64,000 bases of DNA from Rikenellaceae bacterium (lineage in GTDB: Bacteria > Bacteroidota > Bacteroidia > Bacteroidales > Rikenellaceae): NCBI GenBank assembly GCA_015060015.1, contig SUZG01000004.1:57503-121502 (forward strand), written 5' to 3'. The notes beneath the pieces were generated by a model. It was not told the origin of the DNA. It was given only the letters and a program-made list of their open reading frames with translations, and did no database searches. Below, piece by piece: positions 58,717 through 64,000 of this stretch. Within the stretch, counting starts at the first letter, position 1, and each line of letters opens with the position of its first letter. Position numbers and translations under genes: made by a program.

Positions 58717-60912
58717 TTAAAATTCAACTTCTTCAATAGTCGCAAATTTCGTTTTGTAGTTAGAATCATTAGCATAAACCTCTTTGCAGCCGATAGGAAC
58801 TCCTAAATAACTTAGTTTCCCTAAATCAAATGGTTCTGACATAAGGCTTGGAGGAGTCTGTGCCTTACAATAATATTTCGAGAAATCGCACCCCTTGAAA
58901 GCGTAAGAATACAAATTTGTTATAGAAGTGCCAAGCACTAAGTTCCCTTTCAGACTGTTACAATCCCTGAATGCACAACCACTAATGGTTTCTATTGCAT
59001 CTGGGATTACTAGACTACCATTAAAACCACTGCAAGCATCGAAACAATATGCAGGAATCTCAGTTAAATTATTACTCAAAGTCAAAGTACCGTCAAAACC
59101 ATCGCAATAATAAAATGCATATTTACCAATGGCAGTTACGCTATTGGGAATCTTCAAATTACCCGTCAATGCACTGCAATAATAGAATGCTTTTTCTCCG
59201 ATTGTTTGCAGTCCATCGGGCAGGACGAGATTGCCTGCAAGCGATTTACATTCATAGAATGCAGACGCTCCAATCGACTTAACGGACGAAGGAATATCAA
59301 TAGCCGTAATGCTACTACCATAGAATGCATTGTCGGGAATAGCTGTAAGATTCAATGGCAGAATAACTGTTTCAATTGTTGCATCTTTGAAACAACTTGA
59401 CGGAATTGTCGTATTGTTGATTTGTGCCAAATCTACCTGCTTTAATGCGGGCATAGTCCGCATAAAGTCATAATCAAAGGTGTTGAGATTCCCTGTCAAT
59501 TTCAACCCAATGAGTTTTTCTTTCTCATCAGCCGAAATATAAGATTCGAGAGTGCCTGCAGTTGCAACATAAATAGTTTTATAGCCAGATGCTTTCTGGG
59601 CAAACAAAATACTTTGAGCAACCAAACCGCTCTCGTCTTTCAGATTTACAGTTGAATAACGATAGGTTGTATTGGGATTCGCCTGCACGGTAAATGTTAG
59701 TGTCTCGGTGTGCGTAGCAGCGCGTGTGTTGGCAACGGAAATCCACTCTTTGTCGACTTCGGGAATCTCTACGGTATAAACAACATTTGTTTCGACTTCA
59801 ATTTGTACCACCCCGCCTTCCGCTTCGATATCCAATGTGCTGGTAGAAACAATAATCACGCTTTCTACAAAGTTGATTACTCGCATAATCGTGTTATTGC
59901 CTTTGGAAACAAGCACGATGATTCGGCTGGCTGCGAAGTCGGCAGATGGTGTGGTTACAACAATTTTACCCGACTGATAGTCGGTCGGAATTACGGATGC
60001 TTTGTAATAATCTTGGGCGATAACATCAATGGTGGTAGATTCATCTGCACCTTGTATCGCATATTCAATTTCATAGGTTTGATTCGGCAGAGCATTGATA
60101 GAATCTGTATTGCTAAACGCGATATCCAATGATACAGCCTTGGGAATTGAGATTATTGTGTCATCGGTCAAAGTGAAAATAATCTCCGTTTCTGTCTCAT
60201 TGACACTCTTGAAGAGGCCTCCATCTTGCCCAGACTCTCCCTGTTCACCTTGCTCACCCGTTGCCTTACCGAGTTGAGTCCACGATGTGCCATTGTCGTA
60301 TGAGATATACCAATAGTCGTTCTCGATTTTCAGTTGAGGTGTGATGCCGTCCTTGCCGTCGGTTCCGTCTTCTCCATTTGTTCCGTCTTGACCGTCTTTG
60401 CCATCCTCACCGTCGGCACCGTCTTCTCCATCTTTTCCGTCAGTGCCTTGTGCTTTAATCTTATTGCCGTTGGCATCAAGCAACCACTCACCATTCAATG
60501 TCCAATAGTAGATGTTGTCGGTGTCTTGTTTTACTCCGATAATGGGTGTTGAGCCATCCTTACCATCTACTCCGTCTTTACCGTCAGTTCCATTTTGGCC
60601 GTCCTTGCCATCTTCACCGTAATAGATGGTAATGGGCTGCGATTTAGTAAATGTGATGGTGTAACCGACCGTTTCGCCCTCTTTGGTGATGGGTGTAACG
60701 CCTGTAACATAGTCATTGTTCTGCAAAGCCTTCACAATCATCTGTAACGATGAAATGTTAGTGTTCATCTGCTTGCAGAGCTCTTCGAGTTTGGCAATTC
60801 GGCTCTCGTGGTCGTCGAGTTTGTCCCAAATCTTTGAATCGTCAAATGATTCACTACACCCTGCGATAATCATCGTTATAGCAACGAGCAAATAGGTAAA
60901 TAGTTTTTTCAT
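58717..60912 (-). CDS. Surface lipoprotein: coiled-coil/DUF4988-like N-terminus, collagen-like G-x-x repeats, BACON-like domain, BspA-type leucine-rich repeats
   Basis: Lipobox MIIAGC; GKDGQNGTDGKDGVDGKDG, GTDGKDGEDGADGEDGKDGQDG; repeated AIGKYAFYYCDGFDGTLTLSNNLTEIP units. Confidence 0.85.
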   Translation of the reverse strand: MKKLFTYLLVAITMIIAGCSESFDDSKIWDKLDDHESRIAKLEELCKQMNTNISSLQMIVKALQNNDYVTGVTPITKEGETVGYTITFTKSQPITIYYGEDGKDGQNGTDGKDGVDGKDGSTPIIGVKQDTDNIYYWTLNGEWLLDANGNKIKAQGTDGKDGEDGADGEDGKDGQDGTNGEDGTDGKDGITPQLKIENDYWYISYDNGTSWTQLGKATGEQGEQGESGQDGGLFKSVNETETEIIFTLTDDTIISIPKAVSLDIAFSNTDSINALPNQTYEIEYAIQGADESTTIDVIAQDYYKASVIPTDYQSGKIVVTTPSADFAASRIIVLVSKGNNTIMRVINFVESVIIVSTSTLDIEAEGGVVQIEVETNVVYTVEIPEVDKEWISVANTRAATHTETLTFTVQANPNTTYRYSTVNLKDESGLVAQSILFAQKASGYKTIYVATAGTLESYISADEKEKLIGLKLTGNLNTFDYDFMRTMPALKQVDLAQINNTTIPSSCFKDATIETVILPLNLTAIPDNAFYGSSITAIDIPSSVKSIGASAFYECKSLAGNLVLPDGLQTIGEKAFYYCSALTGNLKIPNSVTAIGKYAFYYCDGFDGTLTLSNNLTEIPAYCFDACSGFNGSLVIPDAIETISGCAFRDCNSLKGNLVLGTSITNLYSYAFKGCDFSKYYCKAQTPPSLMSEPFDLGKLSYLGVPIGCKEVYANDSNYKTKFATIEEVEF

Positions 60913-61019
60913 AGTAATATGATTTTGGTTTAACATTCTTTGCTAAATCAAATTACCATTCTGCTCCTTGATGGTGGGTGTCGGTCGGGTAAGTACAAAA
61001 AGAAAGTGTGGAGCAGTTC

Positions 61020-61280
61020 CGTCTATTTAGTGGTAGGCTCTGACAAAACCCGAAACGAATAAACGATTACAAGACCCCACACCTGTATATGATATGACTT
61101 TGAATCGCATACCAATACAGATGATGAGTGTTGTCGTTACCCTCGTTTCTGGAAAACTGTCAGATTTTACCACTAAGGATAAAAGCGAAAACACTTTCAT
61201 CAACTATGTACACCGCTTACGCGACATTACAAAGTTAGAAACTTTTTCGCAATTGACAACACTCTTTTGGGGTCTTGTTC
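61020..61280. repeat. Cluster of interleaved inverted repeats (possible cis element or RNA)
   Basis: acaagacccca/tggggtcttgt (61069-61079/61268-61278), gagtgttgtc/gacaacactc (61126-61135/61255-61264), degenerate ~45-bp inverted copies at ~61027-61070 and ~61132-61178. Confidence 0.6.
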
Positions 61281-61385
61281 AGCAATAATATCAATATCTT
61301 CGTTGATTCCCCACTACGACTCCGGCTATAAAACAATCAGAGCCGAGGTCTTGTACCTCGACTCCGACTCTAAAATTACCCTAAA

Positions 61386-62360
61386 CTAATCCTTGAAAGT
61401 AACCCCGTGCTTCTTGCAGATGTAGAAAAAAGTGGCTATATCCGTATTGCTACAATTTTTAATACACCAATCATATGCCTCTTCGCACTCGAAGTAGCTA
61501 TAATTGGGATGAAACGAACTGATTGTGTGAAAAATATTTCTTCCTAAATCTTCTCCAAACTCAGTTGCCAAAGCTCGACCTATGGCAAGCCAATTCTTTC
61601 GACCTTGCGTAACATCAATTCGCCCCTCCTTAATTTTCTTATAAATAACTTTAACCCTATCAATGGTAGCATCTTGCATTCGTGCATTTCTTGCTTTTGT
61701 GATTCTTCTTGGAGCCATGTTGGGGAGCCTTTTGTAAAACAGATATGCGCGAGGTGAGGTATTGAAATATGGATTGTCATCATAGCTGGCCACACGAAGT
61801 CGTACGACATCAATACCACTCTCATCTGCCACAAGTCCTGTACGCGCCCATATTTCATCAACAAGAGCATTAAAGTGTTCTTTGTGCTTTTCGGGAGAAA
61901 GAATCTTAAATACCAAGCAAAGACCATTTCCACCCAATGATAACCCTGCATAGTATAAGGAATTGAAATTGTAGGCTACCATAGCTTTTACTCGTTCCCA
62001 TCTTCCTTGCACTCGTGGATTCTGCTTCCCGTCAATATCAATGCAGATACACGAACTGGGTTTATGAAGTAAGCGCTTTTTAGAGCGAGTGTCAAATATT
62101 CCAGAAACAGTCACACAAGGTAAAAGATGTTTCTTGATATACATCCGTTCTTCATCATCTTTGGAACTCCTATACCTCATAACAAGTGCTTTATATTTGG
62201 ACGATAATAAGAATTCATATAGCCGAACTTCTTGATATGGTTCAATGGATGTTACATTCTTAAAACAAGATACCACAGGTTCAAAGGTCGGTTTGCAGCT
62301 CCGAACGGTGTTCCTATTTTTATCAGCATTCTTATTTGATTTTTCCATTTTTATTGTCAT
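61386..62360 (-). CDS. BT4734/VirE-N-like protein with primase-associated C-terminal domain, mobile-element type
   Basis: CIDIDGKQNPRVQGRWERVKAMVAYNFNSLYYAGLSLGGNGLCLVFKI...DESGIDVVRLRVASYDDNPYFNTSPRAYLFYKR. Confidence 0.7.
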   Translation of the reverse strand: MTIKMEKSNKNADKNRNTVRSCKPTFEPVVSCFKNVTSIEPYQEVRLYEFLLSSKYKALVMRYRSSKDDEERMYIKKHLLPCVTVSGIFDTRSKKRLLHKPSSCICIDIDGKQNPRVQGRWERVKAMVAYNFNSLYYAGLSLGGNGLCLVFKILSPEKHKEHFNALVDEIWARTGLVADESGIDVVRLRVASYDDNPYFNTSPRAYLFYKRLPNMAPRRITKARNARMQDATIDRVKVIYKKIKEGRIDVTQGRKNWLAIGRALATEFGEDLGRNIFHTISSFHPNYSYFECEEAYDWCIKNCSNTDIATFFYICKKHGVTFKD

Positions 62361-62370
62361 TGTTATTGTA

Positions 62371-62440
62371 GTGTCGTCGAAAGATGTAAGAGCTCAATTA
62401 TCAAACTATTGAAAAAGGCCTATGTGTCTTTCGACGACAC
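62371..62440. repeat. 14-bp perfect inverted repeat, 42-nt spacer
   Basis: gtgtcgtcgaaaga (62371-62384) / tctttcgacgacac (62427-62440). Confidence 0.85.
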
Positions 62441-62460
62441 GATGATTACACATAAAAACA

Positions 62461-62817
62461 TCAATTCTCTATTTGTTTATCTTCATTAGGCAGCATATTT
62501 AGAGCAACTTTCTTGTCGTAGCGTCTTTTGGCTGCATCTAACAATCGCTTCCAATTGATAAAGCATAGTTCAATTGGTTTTGGTAAAGTCGGATCGGGAG
62601 ATTTGTCGTATAACGCATATTCGCACAAGACTTGGAGGGCTCGTATCCTATATCGTTTATCCATTGCCATTATGGATTCATAAAACGAGATGTAGAAAAT
62701 GAAATGTTCTCTACTCGATTTAGACTTGCTCTTATGTTCCATATTAGCACTCCCTTTAAGCTCATTAGCTAATTGTTCAAACTCGTCATGTAAAACTTCT
62801 TTTGTCTTTTTGCTCAT
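62461..62817 (-). CDS. Mobile-element-associated small protein (DUF6291-like)
   Basis: FYISFYESIMAMDKRYRIRALQVLCEYALYDKSPDPTLPKPIELCFINWKRLLDAAKRRYDKK. Confidence 0.5.
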   Translation of the reverse strand: MSKKTKEVLHDEFEQLANELKGSANMEHKSKSKSSREHFIFYISFYESIMAMDKRYRIRALQVLCEYALYDKSPDPTLPKPIELCFINWKRLLDAAKRRYDKKVALNMLPNEDKQIEN

Positions 62818-62821
62818 AATA

Positions 62822-63172
62822 TTAACATTTAATAAGTTGATTTAATTTAATTTCTGTTTCCTGCTCGATAGTAGGCGTGGCGTGGCACTGCATCCAATCG
62901 AGAATCTCTTCGCGATTGAAATAGAGTTTGCGCCCACCGTGTTCGGGCTTGTGGAACGGGATCTTCCGTTCACTGGTGTATTTGTAGATGGTCGCTTCGC
63001 TGTAACCCGTTAGTCGGGCTACGGCTTTGACATCCATCATCACCTCCGATGGTGGAGGTATCGGCTCTTTCAATTGTCCGATAATTCGGTCGATGCCGAG
63101 TAGCTTTTTCAAATCGCCCACCGTTAGCATTGCTATGGGCGTTTCATCTGCTATCTTCTTTTCCATAAGCAT
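62822..63172 (-). CDS. Helix-turn-helix (MerR/excisionase-like) DNA-binding protein
   Basis: VMMDVKAVARLTGYSEATIYKYTSERKIPFHKPEHGGRKLYFNREEILDWM. Confidence 0.8.
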   Translation of the reverse strand: MLMEKKIADETPIAMLTVGDLKKLLGIDRIIGQLKEPIPPPSEVMMDVKAVARLTGYSEATIYKYTSERKIPFHKPEHGGRKLYFNREEILDWMQCHATPTIEQETEIKLNQLIKC

Positions 63173-63308
63173 ATGTTTTTGCTTTGTTAATAAAAGTTTC
63201 TAACTATATGTATAATGAGAAAATAAACAGATTTAGAAAAAGTAAATTTGCCCCAAAATCGCTTGATTTCGGGGCAAAATGGGGAAGTTGGTAAAAAATA
63301 TTACTAAC

Positions 63309-63734
63309 TTATCTATTTTGAATAAGTGTGCAAACGGCCGTTATGATTTCGTCGTGAACCTTCCGATTGAGGGTGCCATTCTGGGCGACCATATACTGTT
63401 TGATACATTGCGCAATGCCATTAATAGTATTATACGAAATGTCGGCGATGGATTTTCTTAACCACTGCAAAGATACACGAGGGTATAGATGTTGGGCATA
63501 TATTACATAAAACCATTTGCGAACATCTATTTTGGGATGACGCGCTAATGTTGTGCTTTTATATATTGCCTTTTTGGTGTTAGCAATACTAATCTCGGAT
63601 GATGGATAACGCGGATCTTCGGTTGCTCTATTCTGCTCATTTATAGCATTGCAAATAATAGATAATGCATCCTTCTCCGAAGGGAACATTTTGATGAAGT
63701 CTTTATAAGACATTGGATAAAACGATTTTTTCAT
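63309..63734 (-). CDS. Hypothetical protein, 141 aa
   Basis: Open frame between HTH gene and integrase, same orientation. Confidence 0.5.
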   Translation of the reverse strand: MKKSFYPMSYKDFIKMFPSEKDALSIICNAINEQNRATEDPRYPSSEISIANTKKAIYKSTTLARHPKIDVRKWFYVIYAQHLYPRVSLQWLRKSIADISYNTINGIAQCIKQYMVAQNGTLNRKVHDEIITAVCTLIQNR

Positions 63735-63746
63735 AATTTTCTATTT

Positions 63747-64000
63747 CTATAACACTTTTGCAGCCTCGTTAATCGTGTGATTATCGAAACTGTCGAGATA
63801 AACATTTGTGGTTTTCATATCGGCGTGGCCGAGCATCTGCGAAATTATCTCTCGCGGGATATGATTTTGTTGTAGGGTCATCGCCATTGTGTGGCGTGAT
63901 ACATAACTCGTCAGATGATAGTCAATATCAAGTTCGACTGCCAACTTTTCGAGATATTGTCGATATTTACCGTATCGACTGCGAATGTGATTGTAGAGTT
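63747..64000 (-). CDS. Tyrosine-type site-specific integrase, C-terminal part (truncated by window end)
   Basis: LTSYVSRHTMAMTLQQNHIPREIISQMLGHADMKTTNVYLDSF: catalytic R, H and Y boxes. Confidence 0.85.
   Translation of the reverse strand, partial: LYNHIRSRYGKYRQYLEKLAVELDIDYHLTSYVSRHTMAMTLQQNHIPREIISQMLGHADMKTTNVYLDSFDNHTINEAAKVL

Noticed and set aside
61094-61288. 64-aa ORF as a real gene
   Set aside because: ATG start but no recognisable family and it overlaps the inverted-repeat cluster; insufficient support to call as CDS.

Overview
Chromosomal segment of a Bacteroidales-type bacterium, inferred from TAnnTTTG -7 promoters, SusC/SusD pairs, FISUMP/BspA-type lipoproteins and a fused FeoAB. 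From left to right: the 3' end of floA; a FISUMP lipoprotein; a DedA/YqaA-like protein; an Oar-like TonB receptor. Then comes a dense nucleotide-biosynthesis region (about 5.8-31.3 kb) with pyrC-carA-carB-pyrK-pyrD, LytTR, fabH-fabF-fabG, pyrF-pyrE-pyrB, purT, and convergent purE-L-M-N-H-D-folD. It is followed by feoAB, metY-metX-hom, an Fe-S aldo/keto reductase with a membrane polyferredoxin, a SusC/SusD surface-lipoprotein locus with an eroded 3' end, gene remnants, tRNA-Met and tRNA-Pro, and the start of an integrative island (KAP NTPase with an in-frame amber, collagen-like/LRR lipoprotein, BT4734-like protein, HTH protein, partial tyrosine integrase). Most interesting observations: (1) a pyrBI-like attenuator arrangement upstream of pyrC (promoter, 45-codon leader ORF with U-rich tail, terminator abutting the pyrC start); (2) a CarA whose glutaminase nucleophile Cys is Ser; (3) a PyrB carrying a PyrI-like zinc-finger tail with no allosteric domain; (4) purT flanked by perfect 28-bp inverted repeats; (5) a second leader-peptide/terminator arrangement upstream of purE; (6) a structured leader upstream of metY. 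All functional calls come from reading the sequence; no database searches were run.
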